A stretch of DNA of 64,000 bases from Lactobacillus gasseri ATCC 33323 = JCM 1131 (lineage in GTDB: Bacteria > Bacillota > Bacilli > Lactobacillales > Lactobacillaceae), in the NCBI RefSeq assembly GCF_000014425.1, contig NC_008530.1, positions 248,001-312,000 on the forward strand, read 5' to 3'. This document shows, in pieces, positions 41,414 to 50,165 of this stretch (positions are counted from its first letter, which is position 1; the number at the start of each line of letters is the position of its first letter). The notes beneath the pieces were generated by a model. That model was not told the DNA's origin. It did not search any database and was given only the letters and a program-made list of their open reading frames with translations. The position numbers were made by a program, and so were the translations under genes.

Positions 41414-43645
41414 ATGATTGATGTAATTGATAATAAATATTTTTATTTACATAATGGTGCAGTCGCATACTTATTTGGATTGTTGCCTAATCACCAATTA
41501 GAGCACTTATATTATGGTGAAGATTTAGGTGAATTATCTAAGAACGATTTAGAATATATGTCGCTTCATCCAAATAAAGCTTCTGGAACAGTGAAATATT
41601 CAAAAAAAATTAAAAATTTTACACTCGCTGATCGAATGCAGGAATTCCCAACGTACGGTACAAGCGATTTTCGTGAGGGTGCTGTAAGTATTGAAAATGA
41701 GGGCGCGTATCTATATCCTGATTTTAAATACGATCATTTTGAGATTACGACAGGTAAGAAAAGAAACTTAGATTTTCCTACTTCATATGGAAATGATAGT
41801 GAAAATTTAATTGTCTCCTTAATTGATACTGATCACCAGTTAGAATTGCAACTTTCATATAGTATTTTTGAAAACTGGTCGGCAATAGTGCGTAAGGCAA
41901 CGATTATTAATCATGGTAAGCAAGAAGTTAAACTTACTAACTTGCAAAGTACAGTTCTCGATTTGCCGAATGATAGTTATGATTTTCTGCAATTATCTGG
42001 AGCTTGGACTAAAGAGCGGCATATTACAACCCGTCCGTTAACGCAAGGAATTACTAAAATTGAATCGTTAAGAGGCGCGTCAAGCCATCAAGAAAATCCT
42101 TTTATTGCACTTGTGGATAAGAATGTGACAAATGACAGTGGAAATATATATGCAAGTAATTTAATTTATTCTGGCAATTTTATTAGCCAAGTGGAAGTTG
42201 ATGAATGGGGACAAAGTAGGTTGATGACCGGAATCAATCCAGCTACTTTTAAGTGGAAATTGGCACCAAATCAGGATTTTTCTACACCAGAAGCTGTCTT
42301 GTTTTACAGTAAGCAAGGCTTTAACGGCTTAATGAAGCAGACGCATAATTTTGTTAAAAAACATATTATTGATCAAAAATGGCAACAACGAGATAGACTA
42401 ATTGTAATTAATAATTGGGAAGCTACTTATTTTGACTTCAATGAAGAAAAGCTGCTGAAATTGGCAGCTCAGGCTAACCAACTAGGAATTGAGTGTTTTG
42501 TTCTTGATGATGGATGGTTTGGTAAACGAGATAGTGATAACAGTTCATTAGGAAATTGGACAGTGGATAAAAGAAAGTTTCCACAAGGATTGGATCATTT
42601 CAGTGCACAGGTGCATAAAATGGGGATGAAATTTGGCTTATGGTTTGAACCAGAAATGGTTTCAGCAGATACTGAACTATATAATATGCATCCCGACTGG
42701 GTTGTTAGACATCCTTACAAGCGTTATTCAGTTGGACGCAGACAATATGTACTTGATTTTGCAAATCCAGCAGTGGTAGATAATATCTATCAGCAGATGG
42801 CTAAAATAATTGAAGATGCTCAAGTAGACTATATTAAATGGGATATGAATCGAAATATTACTGAGGCATATTCGCCGTATTTGTATTCTATTAATCATCC
42901 CCAAGGTGAAATTTTCCACAGATATATTCAAGGTGTTTATAAGTTATACGCAAAGTTATTAACAAGTTTTCCTGACCTGTTAATTGAAGGTTGCGCTAGT
43001 GGTGGCGGACGCTTTGATTTAGGAATTCTATATTATAGTCCACAAATTTGGCCAAGTGATGACAGTGATGCAGTAGAAAGATTAGATATTATGTCAGGAA
43101 CCTTGTTGGCGTATCCTTTATCTACGTTTAGTAATCATGTTTCTGCTGTTCCTAACGATCAAGTAAAAAGAATAACAAGCTTAAAATTTAGACAAAATGT
43201 TGCTTGCTTTGGTCCTTTAGGATATGAGTTAGACCTAAATAAGTTATCAACAGAAGAAAAGAACCAAATTAAAAATTGGATTAGATGGTATAAAGAAAAT
43301 CGTAAATTGTTGGTCAATGGAACTTTTGATCAACTATTAAAATTTGATCCCTCACAAAATACTTATGCTTGGAGTGTAAGCAATTCTAATAAACAGATTG
43401 TCGGATTTTATCGCAAACTTGCGCGACCTAATGAAACTTTAGATCAGTATCTCCCTCTTAAACATTTAAATGATCATCAAAAATATCAAATTAATTTTGA
43501 TCAGATGGTATCGGGTAGAGTTTTACAAAAATTTGGATTACGTGAACCATATCAATTCAATGCTTCAAATCCTGACACTGCGCAAATTAGTGGTGACTTT
43601 CAATCGTATCTTTATCAAATAAAAACTATTGACAGAAAAATCTAA
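41414..43645 (+). CDS. aga: Alpha-galactosidase (GH36)
   Basis: This enzyme releases galactose from melibiose, raffinose and related oligosaccharides. The 743-aa protein has the N-terminal beta-supersandwich, the (beta/alpha)8 barrel and a C-terminal beta domain of GH36. The catalytic nucleophile is Asp477 (YIKWDMNR); the acid/base Asp is in WPSDDSDAVERL (about residue 549). The substrate motif EGCASGGGRFD is intact. No transporter or phosphorylase gene adjoins it, so uptake must be encoded elsewhere. An AAGAGCTA/TAGCTCTT inverted repeat lies in the leader at 41349-41396. Confidence 0.95.
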   Translation: MIDVIDNKYFYLHNGAVAYLFGLLPNHQLEHLYYGEDLGELSKNDLEYMSLHPNKASGTVKYSKKIKNFTLADRMQEFPTYGTSDFREGAVSIENEGAYLYPDFKYDHFEITTGKKRNLDFPTSYGNDSENLIVSLIDTDHQLELQLSYSIFENWSAIVRKATIINHGKQEVKLTNLQSTVLDLPNDSYDFLQLSGAWTKERHITTRPLTQGITKIESLRGASSHQENPFIALVDKNVTNDSGNIYASNLIYSGNFISQVEVDEWGQSRLMTGINPATFKWKLAPNQDFSTPEAVLFYSKQGFNGLMKQTHNFVKKHIIDQKWQQRDRLIVINNWEATYFDFNEEKLLKLAAQANQLGIECFVLDDGWFGKRDSDNSSLGNWTVDKRKFPQGLDHFSAQVHKMGMKFGLWFEPEMVSADTELYNMHPDWVVRHPYKRYSVGRRQYVLDFANPAVVDNIYQQMAKIIEDAQVDYIKWDMNRNITEAYSPYLYSINHPQGEIFHRYIQGVYKLYAKLLTSFPDLLIEGCASGGGRFDLGILYYSPQIWPSDDSDAVERLDIMSGTLLAYPLSTFSNHVSAVPNDQVKRITSLKFRQNVACFGPLGYELDLNKLSTEEKNQIKNWIRWYKENRKLLVNGTFDQLLKFDPSQNTYAWSVSNSNKQIVGFYRKLARPNETLDQYLPLKHLNDHQKYQINFDQMVSGRVLQKFGLREPYQFNASNPDTAQISGDFQSYLYQIKTIDRKI

Positions 43646-43688
43646 GCCAATTACAATATAGATAAATTTTTTTGAGGAGTACTTAATT

Positions 43689-43739
43689 ATGAATACACAA
43701 GCTAATTTTATTAAGAATAATCGTTGGCAAGGCCAGTAA
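43689..43739 (+). CDS. Leader peptide of the ABC transporter operon (Trp-containing)
   Basis: This 16-codon frame reads MNTQANFIKNNRWQGQ, with GAGGAG nine bases before its ATG, as good a translation start as any gene here. It contains one Trp codon (43725-43727) four codons before the stop. It is followed by a chain of hairpins and two intrinsic terminators ahead of the transporter genes. That is the layout of a ribosome-mediated attenuator. The single Trp and the TrpX-like binding protein suggest a tryptophan signal, which is inferred. Confidence 0.65.
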   Translation: MNTQANFIKNNRWQGQ

Positions 43740-43891
43740 ATCAGGTTGTTAGCTAGATGCAACCTGAAAGATTCAGATTGTATCTGTGCTGGCTGTGTAT
43801 TTATTGTGGTCTGCATGGAAGAAACATGCAGACCTTTTCTTTTATAATCAAAAATGATAGGGATCTGCATGGAGTCAGATTCCTATTTTTT
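43740..43891 (+). promoter_or_regulatory. Predicted attenuator with tandem terminators before the TrpXYZ-like operon
   Basis: TCAGGTTG/CAACCTGA follows the leader stop. Terminator T1 is GGTCTGCATG (43808-43817) / CATGCAGACC (43825-43834) with TTTTCTTTT. T2 is an 11-bp stem 43857-43867 / 43876-43886 with six T. The 3' arm of T1 can instead pair with the 5' arm of T2 (GGATCTGCATG, 43861-43871) over eight contiguous bases, breaking both terminators. ATGCAACC (43757-43764) can pair with the T1 5' arm (one bulge). The arrangement forms mutually exclusive states. Which state is favoured by stalled translation is not determined. Confidence 0.65.
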
Positions 43892-43904
43892 GTGGGGAAA
43901 AATT

Positions 43905-44897
43905 ATGAAAAGAATGTATGGATTAATTGCAATTTTAATAACTTTTTTAGCAGTAGCTTTTTTCACTGAAAATCGTGAACAAGAAGCAGATAAAAAAGTA
44001 CCGCAGGTTGGGGTTTTAACTTTAATGCATCACCCAGCTCTTGATGAAATATATCGTGGCTTTAAAGCAGAATTAAAAGAAGCAGGATATATAGATGGAA
44101 AAAATATCAAAATTGATTATCAAAACGCAAATAATGATCAAAGCAATTTGCGTACTATGGCTACTAAGTTAACTGATGAACAGTCAAAGGTACTTGTTGG
44201 AATTACGACGCCAGCTGCTCAAGCATTGGCAAATTCAACCAGTAAAACGCCAATTGTTTTAGGAGCAGTAACAAATCCAAAAGCGAGTGGTTTAGTGAAA
44301 AATGAACGCCATCCAGAATCAAATGTAACTGGAGTATCCGACGCTGCTCCGATTAAACAACAGTTAGATTTAATTAAAGAATTTATGCCTAATCTGAAAA
44401 CACTAGGAGTAATTTATACTTCAAGCGATTCTTCTGCAGTTAGTGGTTTTCATGAAATTGAACAAGAATGTAAAAGAAGAAAAATAAATTTAAAGGTATT
44501 TTCAATAGCAAATAGCAATGATCTTAATCAGGTATCAGAGCAAATGTTTAGGCAGGTGGATGCGGCCATAGTACCTACTGATAATACAATTGCTGGAGCA
44601 ATGGAAACTTTGGTTAAAAACGGAAATGCTGCTAAGAAACCTATTTTTCCAGCGGCTGCAACAATGGTAAAGCAAGGTGGCTTAGCAACATATAGTGTTA
44701 ATCAGTACAAACTGGGGCAGATGACTGGAAAAATGACAATTGCCATTTTAAAAGGTAAAAGGGTCAGTTCATTACCAGTAGAAAGAGTTCAAAAAGGAGA
44801 ACCTGTGGTTAACTTAAAAGAAGCAAAAGAATTGAATCTCCAAGCGCCACAAAGATTTCTAAAAGAGTGTCAAAGAAATGGGGTTGTGTACAGATGA
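43905..44897 (+). CDS. ABC transporter substrate-binding protein, TrpX-like
   Basis: This 330-aa solute-binding protein belongs to the family that includes streptococcal TrpX (PF04392-type). The start at 43905 has GGGGA upstream; the longer frame runs through terminator T2 and is leader. The N-terminus is a hydrophobic segment (LIAILITFLAVAFF) without a lipobox Cys, so it is probably anchored by this helix. Two lobes follow (VPQVGVLTLMHHPALDEIYRGF, LVGITTPAAQALANST, DAAIVPTDNTIAGAMETL). The stop overlaps the permease ATG. Amino-acid specificity is suggested only by homologues and the leader. Confidence 0.82.
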   Translation: MKRMYGLIAILITFLAVAFFTENREQEADKKVPQVGVLTLMHHPALDEIYRGFKAELKEAGYIDGKNIKIDYQNANNDQSNLRTMATKLTDEQSKVLVGITTPAAQALANSTSKTPIVLGAVTNPKASGLVKNERHPESNVTGVSDAAPIKQQLDLIKEFMPNLKTLGVIYTSSDSSAVSGFHEIEQECKRRKINLKVFSIANSNDLNQVSEQMFRQVDAAIVPTDNTIAGAMETLVKNGNAAKKPIFPAAATMVKQGGLATYSVNQYKLGQMTGKMTIAILKGKRVSSLPVERVQKGEPVVNLKEAKELNLQAPQRFLKECQRNGVVYR

Positions 44898-45793
44898 ATT
44901 TGATCGTATCTGCAATTGGTCAAGGATTATTATGGGCATTATTAGGCTTAGGATTATATTTAACTTTTAGAATTTTAAATTTTGCTGATATGACAGTCGA
45001 AGGAACTTTCCCATTAGGAGCAGCTGTGGCTGTTGCTAATCTTGCTCATGGAATGTCACCATATTTGGCTACTTTTTTAGCTTTGCTTGCGGGGATGCTT
45101 GCAGGGTTAGTGACCGGTTTATTATATACAAAGGGAAAAATTCCGATTTTGCTTGCTGGTATTTTGACGATGACTGCGATTTATTCAATTAACTTGAGAA
45201 TTATGGGCGGTTCTAATATTTCATTAATTGGTAAGAAAACTCTGCTTAATAATGAATTTTTGAGATCTCTACCTCAGTATTTTAATAGCGTGGTCTTAGG
45301 AATAATAGTTGTAGTAATTATTACAGGAATTTTGGTTTTCTTTTTAAATACAGATTTTGGTCAAGCTTTTATTGCTACGGGAGATAATCCTAAAATGGCT
45401 AAGTCTTTAGGAATCTATACTGATTCAATGATAATTATCGGTTTAATGCTTTCAAACGGAATTGTTGCCTTGTGCGGAGCATTAATTGCGCAAAATAATG
45501 GCTATGCTGATATCAATATGGGCATTGGAACGATTGTTATTGCTTTAGCTTCAATTATTATTGGTGAAGTAGCTTTTGGAGAATTAACGTTAAATCAAAG
45601 ATTAGTAGCAGTGACTTTAGGGAGTATTATTTATCGCTTAATTTTATTAGCAGTCTTACAACTAGGCTTTTCAGCTAATGATTTAAATTTAATTTCTTCA
45701 ATTGTTTTGGCACTTTGCATGATGCTGCCACAATTAGAAAAAATTGTTCACTTGAAGAAGCCGATAGAGAAAGGAGTGAAGAAGCATGACTAA
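44894..45793 (+). CDS. ABC transporter permease, TrpY-like
   Basis: This 299-aa integral membrane subunit has about eight helices and belongs to the branched-chain/BMP-type permease superfamily (motifs FRILNFADMTVEGTFPLGAA and GDNPKMAKSLGI). The start at 44894 overlaps the stop of the binding protein by ATGA, the normal sign of coupling. It ends 8 bases inside the ATPase gene. It pairs with the flanking binding protein and ATPase to form one importer. Confidence 0.85.
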   Translation: MNLIVSAIGQGLLWALLGLGLYLTFRILNFADMTVEGTFPLGAAVAVANLAHGMSPYLATFLALLAGMLAGLVTGLLYTKGKIPILLAGILTMTAIYSINLRIMGGSNISLIGKKTLLNNEFLRSLPQYFNSVVLGIIVVVIITGILVFFLNTDFGQAFIATGDNPKMAKSLGIYTDSMIIIGLMLSNGIVALCGALIAQNNGYADINMGIGTIVIALASIIIGEVAFGELTLNQRLVAVTLGSIIYRLILLAVLQLGFSANDLNLISSIVLALCMMLPQLEKIVHLKKPIEKGVKKHD

Positions 45794-46550
45794 GCCAATT
45801 TTAGAATTAAAAGATGTAAAGACTACTGTAAAGACAGCTGATGGTGAAATAGTTCCTATTTTAAAGGGAATAGATTTAAAAATTAAAGCTGGGGATTTTA
45901 TTACTATTATTGGAACGAACGGAGCAGGCAAATCTACGCTGTTGAACACTATTGCGGGTAGTTTAAGACCAGATAGTGGTTTTCTTCTCCATAATGGACT
46001 GGATATTACTAAAATGAGTGAAGAAAAGCGGACACAATTTATTGGACGTGTTTTTCAAGATCCTAAGTTGGGGACTGCTCCGAGAATGACAGTAGCGGAA
46101 AATCTTTTGTTAGCAACTAAGAGAGGTAAGAGAAGATTTTTAAGAATTAGAAAGTTAAAGCAAAACTTACCACGTTTTAAAAAATTAGCTGCAGTCATGA
46201 ACAATGGCCTAGAAAATCGCTTAAATACTTTTGTAGAAGGTTTATCAGGTGGTCAAAGACAAGCTCTAAGTTTCTTAATGGCTACGATTGAAAGACCAGA
46301 TATTTTGCTGCTAGACGAGCATACAGCAGCGCTAGACCCACATACAAGTGAAAATTTATTGGCAGTAACTGATCAGCAGATTAAGGAAAATAAATTAACT
46401 GCTTTAATGATTACACATCATATGGAAGACGCCTTAAAGTATGGGAACCGTCTCTTAGTTTTAAAAGATGGAAAAGTTAAAGCTGATATTAATGAAAGAG
46501 AAAAGCAAAACTTAAAAGTAGGTGATCTATATAAATATTTTGAAGATTAA
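45786..46550 (+). CDS. ABC transporter ATP-binding protein, TrpZ-like
   Basis: This 254-aa ATPase has Walker A GTNGAGKST, Q-loop VFQDPKLG, signature LSGGQRQALS, Walker B ILLLDEHTAALDP and switch His in MITHHMED. The start overlaps the permease gene by 8 bases, preceded by AAAGGAG. It completes the three-gene importer. A terminator follows at 46556. Confidence 0.9.
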   Translation: MTKPILELKDVKTTVKTADGEIVPILKGIDLKIKAGDFITIIGTNGAGKSTLLNTIAGSLRPDSGFLLHNGLDITKMSEEKRTQFIGRVFQDPKLGTAPRMTVAENLLLATKRGKRRFLRIRKLKQNLPRFKKLAAVMNNGLENRLNTFVEGLSGGQRQALSFLMATIERPDILLLDEHTAALDPHTSENLLAVTDQQIKENKLTALMITHHMEDALKYGNRLLVLKDGKVKADINEREKQNLKVGDLYKYFED

Positions 46551-46554
46551 TATG

Positions 46555-46592
46555 AAAGCTAGAGCCAGTTGTCGGTTCTGCTTTTTTAGTTA
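46555..46592 (+). terminator. Terminator after the ABC transporter operon
   Basis: Imperfect stem AAAGCTAGAGCCAG / CGGTTCTGCTTT with TTTTTT. Confidence 0.7.
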
Positions 46593-46646
46593 AAATAATT
46601 TTTAATTGTTTTAAGCATATATTTAATAATAAAAATGGGGGAAGCT

Positions 46647-48248
46647 GTGAATAATAAAAGACATAAAATAAGTTTATTTTCAGCAATAATGCTAGCCCTT
46701 AATTCATTGATTGGATCGGGATGGCTCTTTGGATCGGGATCAGCAGCCAAAATTGCAGGCCCAGCAGCTATCTTGTCGTGGATAATTGGTGCAGTTATTA
46801 TTATTGCAATTGCCTTGACTTATGTTGAACTTGGAGCGATGTTTCCTGAAAGTGGCGGAATGAGCAAATATGCTCAATACAGTCATGGACCCATGCTTGG
46901 CTTTATTGCTGCTTGGGCAAATTGGATTTCATTAGTAACTTTGGTACCAATGGAAGCAGTTGCTGCTGTTCAATATATGAGCTCATGGCCATGGAAATGG
47001 GCAAATTGGACTCATTATTTTATGCAAGGCGGTAATATAACGACACCTGGATTATTAGTTGTATTTGCGTTCATGATTATTTTTACTTTAATTAACTTTT
47101 GGTCGATTAAGATTATGACGCACTTTACTAATTTAATTTCTGTTTTTAAGGTTTTGCTGCCTACAATTACAATTATTATGTTATTTGCATCTAGTTTTCA
47201 TCCTGCCAATTTTGGTCATGATGTAAAAACTTTTATGCCTTATGGAAGTCGAGCAATTTTTGAAGCAGCTTCTGGAGCTGGGATCATTATGTCTTATGAT
47301 GCTTTTCAGACGATTATTAATATTGGTGGAGAATTAAAGAATCCACGTAAAAATATTATTCGCGGAGTTTTGATATCGATGCTGGTAACTGCAGCTATCT
47401 ATATCTTGCTTCAAATAGCCTTTATTGGCGCAGTGGATCCAGCAATGATTGCTAAGAACTCGTGGCATGGAATTAACTTTGCCTCTCCATTTGCGGATAT
47501 TGCAATTTTGTTAGGAATTAATTGGCTGGTTATCTTACTGTATATGGATGCTTTTGTTTCGCCATTTGGTACTGGAGTAGCTTTTGTAGCAACGGCTTCT
47601 AGAGCATTAGCTGCAATGACTCATACTAAACATTTACCAGCTTGGTTAGGTAGACTCAATCGGCGCTACTTAGTACCTCGCTTTGCAATGATTGCTGATT
47701 TAATCTTAGCGATGATCTTAGTTAGTGTTTTTAGAAATTGGAATTTACTAGCAACGGTAATCACTTGCGCAACTTTAATTGCTTATTTAACTGGGCCAGT
47801 AACTACGATCACTTTAAGAAAAATAGCTCCTGATTTAGACCGTCCATATAAGCCTGGATATATGCGATGGTTTGCTCCTTTAACATTTGTACTAACTAGT
47901 TTGGCTATTTATTGGACAATGTGGCCAACGACAATTCAAGTTATTTTGGTAATCGTGTTAGGCATCCCTATTTATTTCTATTATGAAGTTAAATATCAAA
48001 AAAGAAATTTTAAGTCGCAGTTTAAACATGCTGCTTGGCTTTTAGGTTATTTAGTATTTATCTCAATTATGTCTTATTGCGGTAGTGACGGTTTTGGCGG
48101 TCAAAACTGGATTTCATATCCTTGGGATTTCTTAGTTATTAGTATTGCATCATTACTATTCTATAAATTTGCAATCAACAGTGGCCTAGAAAAAATTGAT
48201 TCTGCCGCAAGGAAAGTAAACGAAAAAATTAAGCTTGAAGAAGACTAG
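46647..48248 (+). CDS. APC-family amino-acid permease
   Basis: This amino-acid/polyamine/organocation transporter is about 533 aa with some 12-14 helices. The N-terminal helix 1 motif LNSLIGSGWLFGSGSAAKIAGPAA matches the substrate-binding unwound helix of APC proteins. GTG at 46647 is chosen because GGGGGA lies just upstream; the ATG at 46635 has no site. Its substrate is unknown. It follows the TrpXYZ-like importer after a terminator. No promoter was placed with confidence. Confidence 0.87.
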   Translation: MNNKRHKISLFSAIMLALNSLIGSGWLFGSGSAAKIAGPAAILSWIIGAVIIIAIALTYVELGAMFPESGGMSKYAQYSHGPMLGFIAAWANWISLVTLVPMEAVAAVQYMSSWPWKWANWTHYFMQGGNITTPGLLVVFAFMIIFTLINFWSIKIMTHFTNLISVFKVLLPTITIIMLFASSFHPANFGHDVKTFMPYGSRAIFEAASGAGIIMSYDAFQTIINIGGELKNPRKNIIRGVLISMLVTAAIYILLQIAFIGAVDPAMIAKNSWHGINFASPFADIAILLGINWLVILLYMDAFVSPFGTGVAFVATASRALAAMTHTKHLPAWLGRLNRRYLVPRFAMIADLILAMILVSVFRNWNLLATVITCATLIAYLTGPVTTITLRKIAPDLDRPYKPGYMRWFAPLTFVLTSLAIYWTMWPTTIQVILVIVLGIPIYFYYEVKYQKRNFKSQFKHAAWLLGYLVFISIMSYCGSDGFGGQNWISYPWDFLVISIASLLFYKFAINSGLEKIDSAARKVNEKIKLEED

Positions 48249-48365
48249 GAACTGAAATCGTAACTATAAAATAGCTTGAATTATAGTTAGAAAGGTGCTA
48301 TTCTTAACTAGTCGTAAAATAATCTATGATCTGAAATATTGGTCATGGCAAAGGAGTATTAAACA

Positions 48366-48617
48366 ATGAGAAAAGGGATTCATCCAGATTACCAAGAAGT
48401 TGTTTTCATGGACTCAGCAACTGGTGCTAAGTTCGTAGCTGGTTCTACTTTAAAGCCAGAAGAAACAATTGAATTTGAAGGTAAGACTTACCCATTAGTT
48501 CGTGTTGAAATTTCTTCAGATTCTCACCCATTCTATACTGGCAAGCAAAAGTTTGCACAAGCAGATGGTCGTATCGAAAAATTCAACAAGAAGTACGGTA
48601 TTTCTTCAAAGAACTAA
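48366..48617 (+). CDS. rpmE2: 50S ribosomal protein L31 type B
   Basis: This 83-aa protein binds the 50S central protuberance and bridges to the 30S. It starts [20 protein letters not shown] and lacks the Cys pair of zinc-binding type A L31, so it is the zinc-independent form. AAAGGAG precedes the ATG. The codon bias is strong, as in ribosomal genes. A terminator follows at 48637-48671. Confidence 0.95.
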   Translation: MRKGIHPDYQEVVFMDSATGAKFVAGSTLKPEETIEFEGKTYPLVRVEISSDSHPFYTGKQKFAQADGRIEKFNKKYGISSKN

Positions 48618-48636
48618 TAATTCTTGGTATTTTTTA

Positions 48637-48671
48637 CCAAAAGAGCAGCCCACTTTGGACTGCTCTTTTTT
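48637..48671 (+). terminator. rpmE2 terminator
   Basis: AAAAGAGCAG / CTGCTCTTTT with an 11-base loop and TTTTTT. Confidence 0.9.
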
Positions 48672-48782
48672 CATGATTAACGTGGTATAATTCTTATTGA
48701 TATGCACGTGACCTTTTTCTGATAAGTGTAAATCAGTATAATATGGTTACATGCAATTTTAGGTAGGAGTAATTTATTTATT

Positions 48783-50150
48783 ATGAAAATGCAACTTGCT
48801 GAGATCGCCAAAGCATTAAATAGTTCAGTTAATATGGGAGAAGATAAGGTCATCACTTCTGTTGTTTTTGATTCAAGAAAAGCAACTCCCAATTCTTTAT
48901 TTATCCCATTAGCAGGTGTAAGGGATGGACATGATTTTGTATCTAATGCAATGGCAAATGGAGCAGAAGCAACTTTATGGAAAAAAGGCCATGAAGGTAA
49001 GCCAACTGATGTGCCAGTTATTGAAGTTGAGGATCCATTAACAGCACTTCAATCTTTAGCTAAATATTACTTAGGTAAAGTTAACCCAACTGTTGTTGGT
49101 ATTACTGGTTCTAACGGTAAGACTACAACTAAGGATATGGTTGCAGCTGTTTTAGCTAAAAGATTTAATGTTCATAAGACACAAGCCAATTTTAATAATG
49201 AAATTGGTGTTCCTGTAACCATTTTAGAGATGAAACCATCCACTGAGATTCTAGTACTTGAAATGGGGATGGATCGCCCAGGACAATTACATCATTTAAG
49301 TGAATTAGTAAGACCCGATGTTTGTGTAATTACCATGATTGGTGAAGCTCACATCGAATTCTTTGGTACTAGGGATAAAATTGCTGATGCTAAGATGGAA
49401 ATTACTGATTTCTTAAAAGAAGACGGTAAGTTTATTTATAACGGTGATGAACCATTGTTAGAAGAACGCGCAGCTAAGATTAAGCAAGACAAGAGTACTT
49501 TTGGATTTAGAGAAGAAGATACTGTTTTTGCAACTACTTTTAGATCTTACATGCACCACGCTACTTTTGAAATAAATGATTCAGAGCAGCAGTTCAAAAT
49601 TCCAATGATTGGTAAGCATAATGTGTCTAATGCTCTTGCGGCAATTAGCGTAGGACGTCACTTTGGCGAAAATGATGAGCAAATTGCTCAAGCATTGGCT
49701 AACTTTACTCCAACTGCAAACAGAATGCAGTGGAAAAAGGGAGACGTAGGCGAAGCAATTATGGATGATGTTTACAATTCAAATCCAACTGCAGTTAAGG
49801 CTGTTACTACTTCATTTGGCCAGGTGATGGTTCAAGATGGTGGACGTAGAATTGCAGTCTTGGGTGACATGTTAGAACTTGGGGATGAATCTGCTGAACT
49901 TCATGCTTCACTTGCTAATGCCTTAGATCCAGCAATTATTAACGAATTATATTTATATGGTCCAGAAATGAAGAATTTGTATGATGCACTTGTTGATAAA
50001 TATCCAGCAGCAAACTTGCATTATTATCCACAAGATGAAATGAATCATATGATTGATGACTTAAAGAATGATATTAAGCCAGCTGATATTGTCATGCTAA
50101 AAGGATCACATGGAATGCATTTAGAAAAGGTTTTAGACCGCCTAATGTAG
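48783..50150 (+). CDS. murF: UDP-N-acetylmuramoyl-tripeptide--D-alanyl-D-alanine ligase
   Basis: This cytoplasmic Mur ligase adds D-Ala-D-Ala to the UDP-MurNAc-tripeptide. The 455-aa protein has the N-terminal substrate domain (VVFDSRKATPNSLFIPLAG), the ATP loop GITGSNGKTTTKDM, the central TQANFNNEIGVP motif and the C-terminal domain with DVYNSNPTAVKA. Alr, which supplies D-alanine, is encoded 3 kb downstream. TAGGAG lies about 11 bases before the ATG and a TATAAT is at 48737-48742. cshA follows in the same direction after 15 bases. Confidence 0.95.
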   Translation: MKMQLAEIAKALNSSVNMGEDKVITSVVFDSRKATPNSLFIPLAGVRDGHDFVSNAMANGAEATLWKKGHEGKPTDVPVIEVEDPLTALQSLAKYYLGKVNPTVVGITGSNGKTTTKDMVAAVLAKRFNVHKTQANFNNEIGVPVTILEMKPSTEILVLEMGMDRPGQLHHLSELVRPDVCVITMIGEAHIEFFGTRDKIADAKMEITDFLKEDGKFIYNGDEPLLEERAAKIKQDKSTFGFREEDTVFATTFRSYMHHATFEINDSEQQFKIPMIGKHNVSNALAAISVGRHFGENDEQIAQALANFTPTANRMQWKKGDVGEAIMDDVYNSNPTAVKAVTTSFGQVMVQDGGRRIAVLGDMLELGDESAELHASLANALDPAIINELYLYGPEMKNLYDALVDKYPAANLHYYPQDEMNHMIDDLKNDIKPADIVMLKGSHGMHLEKVLDRLM

Positions 50151-50165
50151 GAAGGAATTAGATAT

